Assembly (NCBI RefSeq): GCF_001761485.1
Contig: NC_090775.1
Location: 1,302,001 to 1,366,000 of the forward strand
Source of the DNA: Yarrowia lipolytica
Taxonomy: Eukaryota; Ascomycota; Dipodascomycetes; Dipodascales
Reading direction: 5' to 3'
DNA: 64,000 nucleotides
The translations under genes and the position numbers were made by a program. Of this stretch, positions 21,776 to 34,515 are shown piece after piece. The stretch's first letter is position 1, and every line of letters begins with the position of its first letter. The notes below the pieces were generated by a model. That model had not been told where the DNA came from, made no database searches, and saw nothing but the letters and a program-made list of their open reading frames with translations.

Positions 21776-24700
21776 GATATTGGGGGATCGGTTTATTGCT
21801 TATGACGTGCCAAGTGTGTTATTGAGACTATCATTTTCGGAACAGGAGTTGATCCTCTTCTGGAAACGTCAATAGACACCCCGAGGTGGTGTGGCATGGG
21901 ATGCTTGACATCTGCACTGTACCAGACTACAGTAAACTGTAGTGTCTGAAAAGGGGATATCAATGTGCAAATGGTACAATAGGCCAAAGAATGATTGCTT
22001 TAGTCAATACAATCGACTGCCTCCAATTAGACAGTTGCACTGTCCCTTGTCCCCTTGTCAATGGCAACTTCGCCCCAGCCGTGTGGGGTGGGGTCAATGA
22101 AGTGGAAACATACCGTTAAAAGTAGTAAAACTGTGGCAAGTGGCGTTATATTGACTTCTTGGAATCTATATTTGGACTTTAATATACATATTCAAGTCTT
22201 CTTCTTGTCCTTGTCTGCCTAGCACTCTCTTCAGAGCCTTGGCCCCACGCCTTCTATACACGGAGTTAGCAGGACGATCCGAGCCGCTTAGAGGGATAAA
22301 ATGGCAGTTAAAAGATGAAAGATAGAATTAGAATAGGTCCTAAAAGCGAATTCAAAAGTTGTGCTTTCTCTGTTTCAAACACACGGCTCCATGGAGTCTT
22401 ATCAGTTGCCATGAGTGCATTTGAGACAAGCGAATGTGTGCTCTCAGAGCTATGGCTCGAGGAATACAGTAGGGGGCAAGGAGAGGAGAGAAATTGTGGG
22501 CAAGTATCGTACGTACAACAGCAATCTACTAATATCAATCAATGTAGAAAATAACTCGAAACCCTCAAGTCCCTGAAATCCTTTGTGGCTTGAATACAAG
22601 GACTGCAGCACGGTTCTGAGAAAGACCCTGTAACACCGTACAAAGACGGCTTACAAAGGAAACATGGGATTGCAAGGAAAACTTAGACCTGTGCCGTTTA
22701 GGATATATAATTCCACTTGGACGTTAATCCCGCGAGATCAGCGACTTGTCCCCGAAGCGATTGTGTGGTATCAGAGTTTGTAAAAAGAGATGATTCGTGA
22801 TAAGGAGTAACTCTGATGCAAGAAAGGCCTCCCCTTTGGTGGATGCAGTAATGGCGAGGCTCCAGCCCGGTCTCTGGGGGGCATTAAACTTGCGTCCATT
22901 AACTTATTGTCTGTCTCAGTTTCCAAATAACACTCAGATAAAGAATCCACCCTGACAGGTGGAGAGGGTGGAGGAGTGCCAAGGGAAAGTACAGCACCTG
23001 TAGTTCCGCTACAAGGGCCGAATGACGGGCAATAGTCTGGTTGGCGGACAGTCCTCGGTGCCTGCCAAGGACTGGGTTTCTTTTGTAACATCTGTCCTTC
23101 TTCTTAGCATCTGTGCGTGAGCATCTGAGACGGGTACATTAATGCGGACTTAGTACGGGTACATTGACAAGTACATACAGTAGTCGCCTCAAGACTGATG
23201 TCGACAGTTGATAGTACTTGTCTAATGGTAGTCCAGATACTGTTAAACACGTTTTTAAGACTGGACATGACACTTTAGACAACCACCCTATGTTGGCGTA
23301 ACTTCAGAGTCTGAGCTCATAGTTTTCGAGCCGTGTCGTGTGACGCTAATTTGCCGTGCTTGTAGCTGACTCCGACGCCGTCTGGATGAGCCATGAACAA
23401 TCAAAGTGAGACAGTTTCACGTATTGATGTCATTGCTGGCAGCAACCTGAGACGGGCTTCTCCACAGTCACCAGAAGGACGGTATACATGACTCCGACGG
23501 ATGCACTAGCCACGCGGAAAGAGCATGCTGGAGGCATACTCGACGTTTAGCAGGCGGGCGGTACGACCAAACGACCGCTTGCAGGGCTCCAAGAGTTTGC
23601 GACCCGCGCCATTGGTCTGACCACCAGCGCTATCGGGCACGGCCCTGGTGAGAGTTTGGAACCCGCCGGTCAGACGCAAGCTGCTATTTAAGCACCTTCA
23701 TAGTCTAGCCTTGCACACGAGAGTTTGCGAAAAACGCAACCTTAGCGGGGATCACAAGGGTCCCGAGGGACTTACGGCTTGCGGTAGCCACAGTCGACTC
23801 GTTGAGGGTTATCAGATGTGGCTGTGAGTGATTAGTCAGGTTTTCCGGTTCGGATCGGAGTTTTCTTTATCTAACACCCGATGTTTTCGGCTACAAGTAT
23901 TAGTCACCATTCTCCAGGTACATTCTCAGACGCTGCGGAAACGCACCTTGGACGACAATGGCGTGCGAAGAAGCGTGGCTTCAGCACTTTTTGGTTTTCA
24001 CTTACGTCTATTTACCCACTGACCAATGGGAGACGCGCCCGCGCTCGCAAATCGAGTCCTCGGCGTTTCTCACGCACCCCGTGAAGTTAGACCAGGTGAG
24101 GCTTGTGGCTTACTTTGATAGCAGCGTGCACTTGTACCGAGTCTGGGCGTGTAGATAACTCGACTTTAGCTGCGTAAGCGAATCCGAGCAATGGGCACAC
24201 CGCCAAGAGACCTGTGATGACATGAGAAATCGACCCCCACAAACCACTTACGACACAAGCCTTGCCAAGACACCCACCATACGGCACCATGCATGTCTTC
24301 TGATAACGTGCTGTCTCAAACCTAGCTGGTTCGGACTCTCCTTAGGAGCCCGCACGCTTGGCAGGCACAACAGGCATTATAGTCTCGGAATACCCTCTAT
24401 AGACGGCACTACAAGGGTTAGTGGGGGGTTTGTTATTGCATTAGACCCTTGGCGCGCTCTCCGAGGCCATTAGTCTCTGTCCTTGGCCGATGACATGGTC
24501 TTGATGGGTGTACTCCGTTGCACTGTAAGTATACAAGAGTTAGGCCAACAAACACGCTCGCAGTAAGAGGGGTGTCTAAGAGCGTGTCTCGGTCAAAGTT
24601 CAGCCCTCAAAGTCGGCTTATCACGGCAAAGTTAGGCTACACAGGCTCAGACTCACAGGCAATCAGAGTTGAGGGCCCTTGTTTATCTGTTCGGTACCCC

Positions 24701-24807
24701 ACAGACCGCGGGCGCCGTGTCCATCACCACGTACCGACCCGCCATGTGTGTATATATACCCCGAGTCCGTCGACAAGTCTGGATCTCCACTCATCACTAC
24801 CAAACAC
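21776..24807. other. Three-kilobase interval without a recognisable gene
   Basis: I read both strands for long frames, GTGAGT/CTAAC intron pairs, tRNA boxes and snRNA motifs and found none that hold together. The part next to the transporter has a TATA element (tgtatatatacc, about 24748-24759) 50-60 bases before the ATG at 24808. Two inverted relatives of ggtctgacc/ggtcagac occur near 23613 and 23668, and the word gagtttg recurs at 23592, 23651 and 23721. Large non-coding RNAs or a long regulatory region cannot be excluded. Confidence 0.4.
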
Positions 24808-27447
24808 ATGTCCTTTGAGAAAGACGAAAAGGAAACCAACCTAGGAGAGGTCCACGATATCGAGGAGGTGGAGCCCTCGCTGCTTGACTGGGTTGCCCAG
24901 AAGCTCGGAGTCCCCCCTAACGACATCGACGGTACTTATCCTGCCGAAGTCCATTTCATGGCCGAGAAGTTCGCCGCCATGACCGAGGATGAGGCCCTGG
25001 TCATCTGCAAGGAGAACCTGGCCTACCATCAGGTCGACCCTAACTTCCGAGAGGAGTACAAGATTGAGCTTGAGGAGCTTCTCAACTCATACCACGGCTC
25101 CCATGACCCCACACAGCAGTCCGTCTACGTGGACGAGAAGGAGGACCACGACGTGGACCCCACCGAGCGAGCTATGCTGCTACGATACTGGGCGACCATC
25201 TTTTACTGGTGGTCTCCATACCCCGAGGTGCGATCCGTCACTGACCCCTTTGACGACGTGAACCAGACCACTCTCACCTGGCGAGTGTACGTGGTGGGCA
25301 CCATCTGGGTCGCCGTCGCAGCCTTTGTCAACACCTTCTTCCATCCTCGTCAGCCCGCCATTTCTCTATCAGGCTCGGTCTGCCAACTGCTGCTCTACCC
25401 CTCCGGTCGTCTCCTCCAGTACGCTCTGCCTGACTGGGGCTTCACTATCCGAGGCAAGCGATTCACCCTCAACCCCGGAGTCTGGTCCCAGAAGGAACAG
25501 CTGCTCTGCACCATCATGGTCACCTGCGCCCTCGGAACCCCCTACATCACATCCAACGTGCTCACCCAGTACATGCCCATCTACTACAACCAGTCGTGGG
25601 CCGGTGGCTTTGGCTACTCCTTCCTCATGATGCTGGTTACCCAATACATGGGCTTTGGTCTGGCCGGTCTGCTGCGACGAGTGTGTGTCTACCCTGTGAA
25701 GTCCATGTGGCCTACTCTTTTACCCACTCTGGCCGTGAACAAGGCGCTGCTAGCCCCCAACCGAAAGGAAAAGATCAATGGCTGGTCCATCTCTCGATAC
25801 TACTTTTTCTTCCTCGTCTTCTGCGGCTCCTTTCTCTACTTCTGGATCCCCAACTACCTTTGGGAGGCCCTGTCCACCTGGAACTGGATGACCTGGATCG
25901 CCCCCAACAATGACAACCTTGCCATCATCACCGGCTCGGTTGGAGGTCTCGGATACAACCCCATCCCCACCTTTGACTGGAACATCATCAACTTTGGTAT
26001 CCAGCCCATTCTGCTGCCCCTTTACACCTCCATCAACATGTACGTCGGAGTTTTCATTTCGGGTTTCTTCATCATGGGCATCTGGTACTCCAACAACAAC
26101 TACACCAAGTGGATCCCCATCAACACTAACACCCTGTACGACAACACTGGAAAGAAGTTCAAGGTTACCAAGATTCTGACTGATTATGTATTTGACGAAG
26201 AAAAGTACAAGAACTACTCTCCCCCTTACTACTCAGCCGCCAACCTCGTTACCTATGGAGCTTTCTTCGCCATCTACCCTCTGTCCTTTGTCTACACCGT
26301 GCTGTGCAACTACGAGATGATGTGGGTTGCCATCCGAGATACTGCTCTAGCCATGAAGAACTTCCGACGATCCAACTACGAGGGTCTCGAGGACCCCTTC
26401 TCCCGACACATGAAGAAGCACAAGGAGGTTCCTGACTGGTGGTTCTATGTCATTCTGCTCATCATGTTCGGTCTGTCGATCGCTCTGGTCGAGCACTGGC
26501 CCACCAACACCCCTGTTTGGGTCATTGTTCTGTGTCTTGGTCTTGTCTTCGTCTTCATCATCCCCTTCACCCTCTTCCTGTCTTTCACCGGTGTGCCTCT
26601 ATCTCTTAACGTGTTGGCTGAGCTCATTGTTGGATATGCTCTTCCCGGTAAGTTCCAGGCTCTCAACCTGGCCAAGGCTCTGTCTGTTCAGATTGCCTCT
26701 CAGGCCCAGAACTACGCCAGTGACCAGAAGCTCGTTCACTACTCCCACCTTGCTCCTCGAGACATCTTTGCTACCCAGCTGTGGGCCACTCTTGTCAACG
26801 GTCTTGTTGCCCTCGGTGTGATGCAGTTCCAGATGCACGACGTCAAGAACATCTGTGAGCCCGATAACGCCATGAAGTTCACCTGCCCCAGCGAAACCAC
26901 CTTCTTCTCTGCCTCAATCATTTGGGGAGTCATTGGACCCAAGCGAATCTTCGACCACCAGTACCCCACTCTCAAGTGGATGTTCCTGCTCGGAGCTGGA
27001 GTCGGTCTCCTCTTCTGGTTCATCCAGGTGATGCTTCCTAAGATTCTCCTCAAGTACAAGCCCGAAAAGACCCAGGCCATTCTGCGGTACCAGCGAATTG
27101 TGACCAAGTTCCACCCCGTCATTTTCTGCCAGTCTTGCCTCAACTGGGCCCCTTACAACCTGTCCTACTTCACTGGCGGTCTGTACGCCGCCATCTTCTT
27201 CAACGGCTACGTCAAGACCCGATTCCTCGCCTGGTGGAGAAAGTACGCCTACGTCTTCTCAGCTGGCATGGACACCGGTATCGCTCTCAGTGGTATCATC
27301 ATCTTCTTTGCCGTGCAGTACAACGACTACAGCATCAGCTGGTGGGGCAACAATGTCCCGTACGCTGGAGTCGATACTCTCGGTGTCACTCATCCTCCCC
27401 TTCCTGATGTGGGCTACTTTGGTCCTGGTCCCGAAAACTATCCTTAA
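24808..27447 (+). CDS. Oligopeptide transporter, OPT family
   Basis: The product is 879 residues from the ATG at 24808 (MSFEKDEKE), the first methionine after the TATA box. It is a proton-coupled importer of small peptides (or glutathione or metal-peptide conjugates) in the plasma or another membrane. The acidic cytosolic N-terminus (about 1-140) is followed by roughly 14-16 membrane helices. OPT hallmarks are present: WRVYVVGTIWVAVAAFVNTFF (helix 1), NPGVWSQKEQLL (the NPG motif), the long cytosolic loop KHKEVPDWWFYVILL, and GYALPGKFQALNLAK with NLAKALSVQIASQAQNYASD. The C-terminus is WWGNNVPYAGVDTLG. It is nearest to the yeast Opt2-type branch by feel, not by computation. The substrate cannot be assigned. 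Codon use is highly biased (CGA, GCC, ACC), which suggests strong expression. Confidence 0.93.
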   Translation: MSFEKDEKETNLGEVHDIEEVEPSLLDWVAQKLGVPPNDIDGTYPAEVHFMAEKFAAMTEDEALVICKENLAYHQVDPNFREEYKIELEELLNSYHGSHDPTQQSVYVDEKEDHDVDPTERAMLLRYWATIFYWWSPYPEVRSVTDPFDDVNQTTLTWRVYVVGTIWVAVAAFVNTFFHPRQPAISLSGSVCQLLLYPSGRLLQYALPDWGFTIRGKRFTLNPGVWSQKEQLLCTIMVTCALGTPYITSNVLTQYMPIYYNQSWAGGFGYSFLMMLVTQYMGFGLAGLLRRVCVYPVKSMWPTLLPTLAVNKALLAPNRKEKINGWSISRYYFFFLVFCGSFLYFWIPNYLWEALSTWNWMTWIAPNNDNLAIITGSVGGLGYNPIPTFDWNIINFGIQPILLPLYTSINMYVGVFISGFFIMGIWYSNNNYTKWIPINTNTLYDNTGKKFKVTKILTDYVFDEEKYKNYSPPYYSAANLVTYGAFFAIYPLSFVYTVLCNYEMMWVAIRDTALAMKNFRRSNYEGLEDPFSRHMKKHKEVPDWWFYVILLIMFGLSIALVEHWPTNTPVWVIVLCLGLVFVFIIPFTLFLSFTGVPLSLNVLAELIVGYALPGKFQALNLAKALSVQIASQAQNYASDQKLVHYSHLAPRDIFATQLWATLVNGLVALGVMQFQMHDVKNICEPDNAMKFTCPSETTFFSASIIWGVIGPKRIFDHQYPTLKWMFLLGAGVGLLFWFIQVMLPKILLKYKPEKTQAILRYQRIVTKFHPVIFCQSCLNWAPYNLSYFTGGLYAAIFFNGYVKTRFLAWWRKYAYVFSAGMDTGIALSGIIIFFAVQYNDYSISWWGNNVPYAGVDTLGVTHPPLPDVGYFGPGPENYP

Positions 27448-28454
27448 CCACCACTATTTAATGAGTAATGTATATTTATCTTTTGCTATGTACCGATACC
27501 GCTCGGAACTGGTATAATGCCTAGTAACACAACCAGATTTGGCAAAGTAAATAAAACTTGTCTCGTGACATATCTCCGTAAGAATCAAGGAACATGGGAT
27601 TGGAATTACAACTTCTTTCTTCAGTCAGATACCCAATAGCACCAAAGCCAAAGATACCAAGATCAGCCTACTCAGCTGAGAAGGGTCTACAAGATTGGTT
27701 TGTCGCGTAACTGAAACACTGCTGATCCTGACGTTACGTTGGAGAATAAAGATGAAGAGACCCTTGAATTTTACAGATCTGTAATAGAGGAACTGCTACT
27801 CTCTTCCGTTGATGGGGTGACTCTAGATCAGGAGAATGAGTAAGGCTAGGAGTAGATCGAGAAGGAGTCTATTGAGTTCACCTACGCCGAAAGAGCTTGG
27901 AGACACGGAAAAAAGACGCCAGTGGCAATGTTTTCAAACCTGTTTCCTAGCAAAAACTGAAGTACACGATTTCAGCGACAATACCAGGCATTTTTGGGGG
28001 AGACCGAGTTGGTTGGTCTGCTCCACACCTCCCAATATAAGGCAACATTTGAGTTGCACCACACATTCGTGCACCTGCATATAGATGCATTATGGATGCA
28101 GTCTTACTTAAACCTCGGAACAATGTGGGAATATACTGGAGGAACCACAACAAGGGTGCCAGTAGTTATATATCGCCCAGAAAACAGTTTCTTTATACAT
28201 ATATTCACAAATTTAATGTTTCAATTAAAGTTTATAGCATGTACAAGTCCTTTTATTGCACAGGAGAAACCCCCATAAACACCTATCATTAGCCAATTTA
28301 TCTTCCATACCAGGATCACAAATGTCGTAAGCGATACCAAGGAAAAAAACAATTTCTCCTGAGAGCAACCAACCCAATACAAGTACGAATACTTTCATCA
28401 TACAAACGTATTACACGTCATCTAATAAAACATCATAAATCATGTTAACCTATT
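27448..28454. other. Convergent intergenic region
   Basis: About 1 kb between the transporter and PKC1 stops. It is AT-rich with several tatata stretches (27470-27480, 28168-28204). No gene-like frame or RNA motif is visible. Confidence 0.5.
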
Positions 28455-31400
28455 TCAAATAGCTTCATCACACATCCAAGTGAAGTTTCTGAATTGATCC
28501 TGCATGGCGGAGGTCAGGGTGGTGGTGACGGGAGTCAGAGCCGGGGTCTCGGAAGTGAACTCCTGGTCAAAGTTAGTCACGTCTGTGGGCGACGTGATCT
28601 TGGGCACAAACGGCGGGGGGATTCGCTTGTGATAAATATCATCAAAGTTGACGTTGGCAAAGTACGGGTGCGCCATAATCTCCTCAGCGTCTCGAGGACC
28701 CGATCCCAGACGTCGTTCGGGCTCTCGCGTCAGCAGCTGCGTCAGAATAGACACACAATTACCGGGCAGAGTGATGGGGTATCGGGGCTCATCGGCCAGA
28801 ATGGCGTCGAAGATTTCGTCCTCGTCTTCTCCTCGGAAGGGACTCTGTCCGAGTACCATCTGGTAGATGAGCACGCCAAAGGCCCACCAGTCGACAGCGA
28901 GGCCATATCGCTGCTCCAGCAGAATCTCCGGAGCCATAAACTCAGGAGTACCGCAGAAGGTACCTGTGGTTCGGCCATAGTCCATGTCTTCCTTACAGAG
29001 ACCGTAATCGGCAATCTTGACATGTCCGTCTCGGGTGAGCAGAATGTTGTCAAGCTTGAGATCTCGGTAAATGACTCCATTGTCGTGGAAGTGCTTGATT
29101 CCAAGCAGCACTTCTGCGGCGTAGAACTGGGCCCGGCCGGGCTTGAACACACCCTCCTTCTGAATGTGCCACATGAGATCTCCTCCCGACACGTAGTCCA
29201 TGACAAAGTAGACTCGGTTTTCCGTCTGGAAACATGAGTACAGATTGAGCAGGAACGGGTGCGACTCTCGGTTGGCGATCTGGAACACCCGTCGCTCGGA
29301 TCTTGTGCTCTCCACCTCGTCGTTCTCAATGATAAAGTCCTTCTTGAGCACCTTGATGGCGTACAGGTTGGTCGTCTTCTTGGACTCCGCCAACATGACC
29401 TTTCCAAAGTTACCCTTTCCGAGCACCGCCAGGAAGTTGAAATCGTCCAGCCCGATTCGCGGCCGCTTCTTCTTGCCCACAACGGAATGTCGGTTGCTAG
29501 CAGGAGCGGGAGAAGCCGGGGAAGCGCCGGCTGCCTGGGTCTGGGACGCAGTGGCAGCAACAGCGGCAGCAGCCGCAGCCTGGGCTTGCTGTGCCTGCTG
29601 GGCGGCCTGTCGTTGCTGCACCTGCTGTTGCTGCGCCTGTTGCTGCTGGTACTGTTGCTGCTGATACTGTTGCTGTTGGTACTGCTGTTCACGCATCTGC
29701 TGTTCACGCTGTTGCTGTGCTCGGAGCGCCTGCTGCTCCTTGTGCTGCTGCTCTCGAGCTCGCGCATCTTCCTCGTCCCGCTGCTGCTGCTCAGCATGCA
29801 CGCCAGGCACAGGCAGCGACTGGTAGCCTGAGTCAAGGGAGCCTGATGCACTGTGCTTCTTGTGCTGCTCGTCAATGATCATGCTCTTGGGAGGCGAGTA
29901 GCTGACGGAGGCGTCTGAGGCTTCAGGCTCGTTGTTGATGATACTCTTGTCAAACGCGTCCTCATCCTCCATCTTCACATCGTCCTCAACAGGAGACAGC
30001 ACCTGCGACGGGCTGGGTGTGGATTCTCTGTTGGGGTAGATATCGCCCACAGAAGAGTTTCGAGGCGGATACAGGGGCTGCTCCTCTCTGTCGCGCGAGG
30101 GAGACGACTGAAACTGCTGCTGCTGAGGTGACCGAGAAGGCGACTTGGGCGAAGCAGAAGTCGGTAGCACATAACCCTGCGACTCTCGACGGGCCCTTGG
30201 GTCCAGAGTCGATGCTGTGGGGTCGTACCGTTGCTGGTGGTACGCCTGTCCTCGATCGGGGACAGCAGAAGGAGGGCCAGGGGCAGGCACTCCAGGAGGA
30301 GGAATGCCAACGAGAGAGGCTGCACTCGACGACACAGAGCCTTCCTTGGGAGGCAGAGAGGGAGCAGAACCCACCTCCTTGCGCCGCACCGTGTTCTTTC
30401 GCTCGCCCCGCATGGTCGCAGTACTATTAATGCTACTGTTAGTATCGACGGGGGTCAATGACAGACGATCGGAGCTGTTGCCGGCGCCATAGCCATTCCC
30501 ATCTCTGTCTCCTGCATTGACATGCATGTGCGACGGAGTGGCACTGTACAGCGTCGACTGCTGGGACGACGAGGTCGACGTAGTGGGGTGCTGGGACGCC
30601 CGTCGGATCTTTGTCGACTTGATCTCACTGAGAATCTGATTTGCCCGCTCCATGGACATACCGCAAAAGTCGGGCACAAGGTGCTCACACTGCACGTGTG
30701 CAGTGACTCCACACTCGCCACATTTGCGCACAGACTTACGGCCCAGGGGCAAAATGTAACCGCAATGGCAGCACCAGTTGGCAGACTTATTGGTGAAGAC
30801 CTGGAAACGGTGAGGAATTCGGTGGTTAAGCTTCTCCTCGTCGGGATCCGTTTCGGTGGACGACTTGGAGATGCACTTGGTGACCACCTTGGAGTAGCAC
30901 TTGCCGTGGCACGTGAGCCGACAATCCTGACACTGAAAACCCGCTCCACTCAAAAAGTCACCACAGAGGGCGCACCGCATGATCGAGTAGAACTGCTGCG
31001 CCACAAACTTGTGGCCGTGGATCTCGTGCACGTCCTCCTTCTTTCGAATGGCGTTCTGACGGCCCAGACCCAGTCCTCCCAGCTCGTGGGGCCGCTTGAC
31101 GCCCCGATTGGTTTTCTCGAAGCCCAGAGTTAGGTAGATCTGGCCTGCGGGCTCCACTACAAACCACTCCTCGATGGTGGGGCCTGCGTAGTTGACCACA
31201 GAAGATACTGGCCGGTCAATCTGGGGCGCCTCAAGGGTAGGCAGACCCGAACCGGTGGCACCAGAGGCAGCGGCACCTCCCCGCGAAGCAGGGTCGGCAT
31301 GACCGCCAGCAGCTGTTTCGGAGGCCGCGACCCAACCTGTTGCAGCGAGCTTCTGGCCGTTCTTTCGCCGTCGAATCTCCTCTGCCACGTCGCTGATTGT

Positions 31401-32272
31401 GAGCCACAGGAGACCCACGGGCTTGAAGTGGTCGCCGTCTCGGTCGTAGATGATGATCTCGACCTCGTTGGCCTTGTCCACGGGGAACTGGAAGGTATCG
31501 TTCCACCGCTCGGTTCGGGACAGCTTGGTTCGGCCCACCAGCTTGTCCTCGCACTTAACAGTGACCATGGTTTCGGGCCGCTTGCCACGCACCGACGCAA
31601 TGTGTTCCACGTTTCGGAGGGCGTGGACGGTGATGGTGACGATTCCCGACAGAGGACGTCTAATGTTGGGGGCGTTGATGCTGTCGCTGTCAATGGCGTC
31701 GTCAATATCAATGTGCATGTCCTGGTAGCGCTTGAGCGACTTCTTTAGCAGGCCCATCTTCTGCAACGACTCCTTGCGCATGTTTTCAATCTCCTGGATC
31801 TTCTTGGGGTCCCGCTGGTAGAGCCGTAGCGCGTTCTCAAAGCCCTCCTTGTAGTTTTTCTCCACGCTCATCTTGAACTCCAGTTGCTGCAGCATATGCT
31901 GGATCCGGGGGCCGAAGAAGGGCGTGTCGTACTTGATGAGATCGAGCTTGGTGAAGTTTGCTCGTTTTTGTGTGGGGTGTGGGCCGGGGGCCATGGCTGG
32001 GTTAGTGGGGGTGCTACGGAGAGCGTGTCTTTGCCAGTTTGCGTCGGATACTCACCTTCGGGGCGGGTTCTCAGCTTGAGCTCCCGCATCTTGCTCTCCA
32101 GGTAGTTGACATTCTTCTGGTTGTCCGTGAGCTTGGACTGGCACTGCAGTTTGAACGCCGAGTCTTGGGACGCCTGGGCGGCGGCCTTGGTGCCGCGGAT
32201 GATGTTTTTCTCCACCTCAATCTGCTTGTACAGCTTCTGGATGGCCGACTCGATGTCGTCGGGGGCAGACAT
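28455..32272 (-). CDS. PKC1: Protein kinase C
   Basis: There are two exons, 32272-32056 and 31996-28455, with a 59-base intron (GTGAGTATCC donor, CACTAACCCAG end), giving 1252 residues. Pkc1 is activated by Rho1-GTP and drives the cell wall integrity MAP kinase cascade. In order: two HR1 Rho-binding repeats (exon 1, IQKLYKQIEVEKNIIRG; exon 2, YMLQQLEFKM-like HMLQQLEFKMSVEKNYKEG); a C2-like domain (VTITVHALRNVEHIASVRG); two C1 zinc fingers (HKFVAQQFYSIMRCALCGDF and HRFQVFTNKSANWCCHCGYI); a long low-complexity linker with a glutamine-rich run; the kinase (GKGNFGKVML, VIYRDLKLDN, IADYGLCKED, TFCGTPEFMAPE); and an AGC tail with the hydrophobic motif FRNFTW. DYG in place of DFG is normal for yeast Pkc1. 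The splice joins the two HR1 halves in frame. Confidence 0.97.
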
Positions 32273-33609
32273 GGCGGTCTCTCGGGCGTGTGAGGTCGAC
32301 TTTTTGTATGGGGTGCGGTGGAGGTGTGTGTGAGCTGTGCTTATTTGTAGACTTGTAGCTCGCAAATTCCCCTGGCTGGTTTAGGGGTGGTGGTGGGAGT
32401 AGGGGAGTGTGTCTGGCGGGGTTTTGCGGTGCTGGCGGGGGGCGAATGGACGAAGCTGGAGCAAAGGGCGTGAGGACAGCAAAATACCGGTTCTAGCGAC
32501 CGCTCAAGGACAACAGTGGTTCTCGTCTTGGTTGGAAACAAAAACACGGCCGGCTCTTTTGAGTTGGGTCCTTGCTGACACCAAAACACAAAATTCACGT
32601 GAGTTAGTTTTCAGCTGTCTACTGCTGCAAGTCCCGGTAGTCCCACCCACAAATACACACACCACCGCACACTCTCGCACAAGACGCACGTTAAAAACAA
32701 AACCTTGTGCGCTGTCAGGATGGCCCAAAAACTTATAAATAGTAACACGCAAGCTGGAGGGCTGTGCACCACAACCAACAGGGCAAAGCGCAAGCACGTC
32801 TGCTGGAGGGAGGTGGAGGGGAGGAGAAGGCGCGGCGGGTCATGTGGAGGAGAGCGCGGACGCCTTATCCATCCCGTCAACCCGCCGCCGAGCCGCCAAA
32901 CCGCCGAGCCGCCAAACCGCCAAACCGCCAAAGTCGCCCGTCACGTGTCTTGTTGTGTGTCGTTTCACACCTCCTTTCTCCCCAAACCGTCTTTCATGTT
33001 GCGTATTTATCAGATACCTAAAATGGAGAGTGCTACGATATATCCCATATTGTGTACCTACACGGTAGGTACTACAGGTAGTGCCAACGTGTAGACGAAG
33101 GTGGCTGCTGCTGAGCTGAGCTCCGTCACGTGATTGCCTGTCGGCGCGGACATATATCCCGTACTCGCTTCGTCTCTTGGTCTCTCCGCCTCTCAGTCTC
33201 TCGACTCGTGCACTCGTGCTGATCATGCACACTGCTCACTTTGCTATTATTAATGTGTGGTGCCTGTGCTTGTACGTGCTGAGTGCAACAAGCTCCCCGC
33301 CAAAAAAACACCGGCATCATCCCAACCCGCGCCAAACCGCAACAAGGAACACAACCACAAGTGGCCGGATCAGTTGAGGGCAGTACAGCACGGGTCCATG
33401 TATCGTGACAACGCGCTGACCGAAGGGAAAGTTGGTTTGTGTCCAGCGGCTGCTCCACATCACGTGCAGCCCATGACGTAAGAGGCGCATGTCTCTTTAG
33501 CCGCTCGTACAGGCCCCTGCTCGGTTCTCCCAAACGCACAGGTGACCATGTGGGCACAATTTTCCGAGCGCTGATGACGTCGTTGTGCGTGAGCTGCGAG
33601 AGGGCAGCA

Positions 33610-33676
33610 GGAGATATCAACAGCAGAAGATATCAACAGCAGGAGATATCAATAGCAGGAGATATCAATAGCAGGA
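33610..33676. repeat. 16-base tandem repeat with GATATC core, four copies
   Basis: GATATC recurs at 33613, 33629, 33645 and 33661, exactly 16 bases apart, within near-identical units of the form ggagatatcaacagca. Each unit carries a six-base palindrome. Confidence 0.85.
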
Positions 33677-34485
33677 GAGGGAATGAGCGGCAGAAGGGGA
33701 TGAAGGGAAAGTGCAGTACGAGTACAATACAATACTATTGTTGATGTTGATGTGCTCTTGGGTGCTAGACGTATTCACGTCGCTATGGTCTGACAATTGA
33801 TGGTAAAGTACCGACCCTTGATGGTACAGTATTGTACGAGTACTAGTACAGTACAGAACTGACAATTGATGGTGCCGTATCCACTGTACAGTACCGTACC
33901 TTGTCATACTTGCTTATGCTACACCTACGGTACAGCTTCTGATGTAGAACACAACTGTGTGAATATCCATACTGTAGAGAAGGGATCGACTGGTTCTATA
34001 GTTCCTATACATTGGTAGCCCTGCAGCATCGTAGTGCAACTGAAAACCTTTGACTTATCACAGGGACCTGGACACTGGAACCTCGTGCTGGAACTGAGCA
34101 GATGGTACTTCGGCGCATTAGAGTGGTCTAGAGTGGTCTACAGAAGCATACGAAGAAGCGTCAACAGTCTACAGCGAATCGAATTACATGCACCGTCTCA
34201 ACAGTATCGCCATAATGGGTGGTCGCAAAGTGTCTACAGTCTGGAGATATGAGATGGACCTTTATGATACATTGTACTAATCGAGAGAGTTCTTCTACAA
34301 CTTCTGGTTACTCTGGTTAACTCAAGTAATTGCAGAACTACAATACCCAGAGGCGTCAACATATCAAACAGACCATTGGAAACCCTACACCTCCATCACC
34401 TCTCCCTACACATCCCACCTCCGATCTTCAACCATTACCAATTCCGTCTCGCTCCCAGTATCGTAAATCACAGAGAATTCATAAA

Positions 34486-34493
34486 TATGTACA
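34486..34493 (-). promoter_or_regulatory. Puf3-type UGUANAUA motif in MRP10 3' region
   Basis: TGTACATA lies on the minus strand 22 bases after the MRP10 stop codon. It matches the Puf3 recognition sequence for mRNAs of mitochondrial proteins. Confidence 0.6.
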
Positions 34494-34515
34494 TGCTGGC
34501 GATGGATGACATCGC

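Larger units (their letters stand above)
32273..34515. other. Intergenic region upstream of PKC1
   Basis: A 2.2-kb spacer between two minus-strand genes. It contains ccgccaaaccgcc-type short repeats (about 32878-32932), CACGTG sites near 32942, 33126 and 33461, a 16-base tandem repeat listed separately, and several gtacagta words near 33825-33905. I find no supported gene. Confidence 0.45.

Noticed and set aside
23829-23842. attagtcagg and, near 34928-34946, ttagggttattagtcag resembling the Yarrowia telomere unit
   Set aside because: Single units of eight to nine bases are expected a few times by chance in 64 kb; they are too short to call internal telomere repeats.
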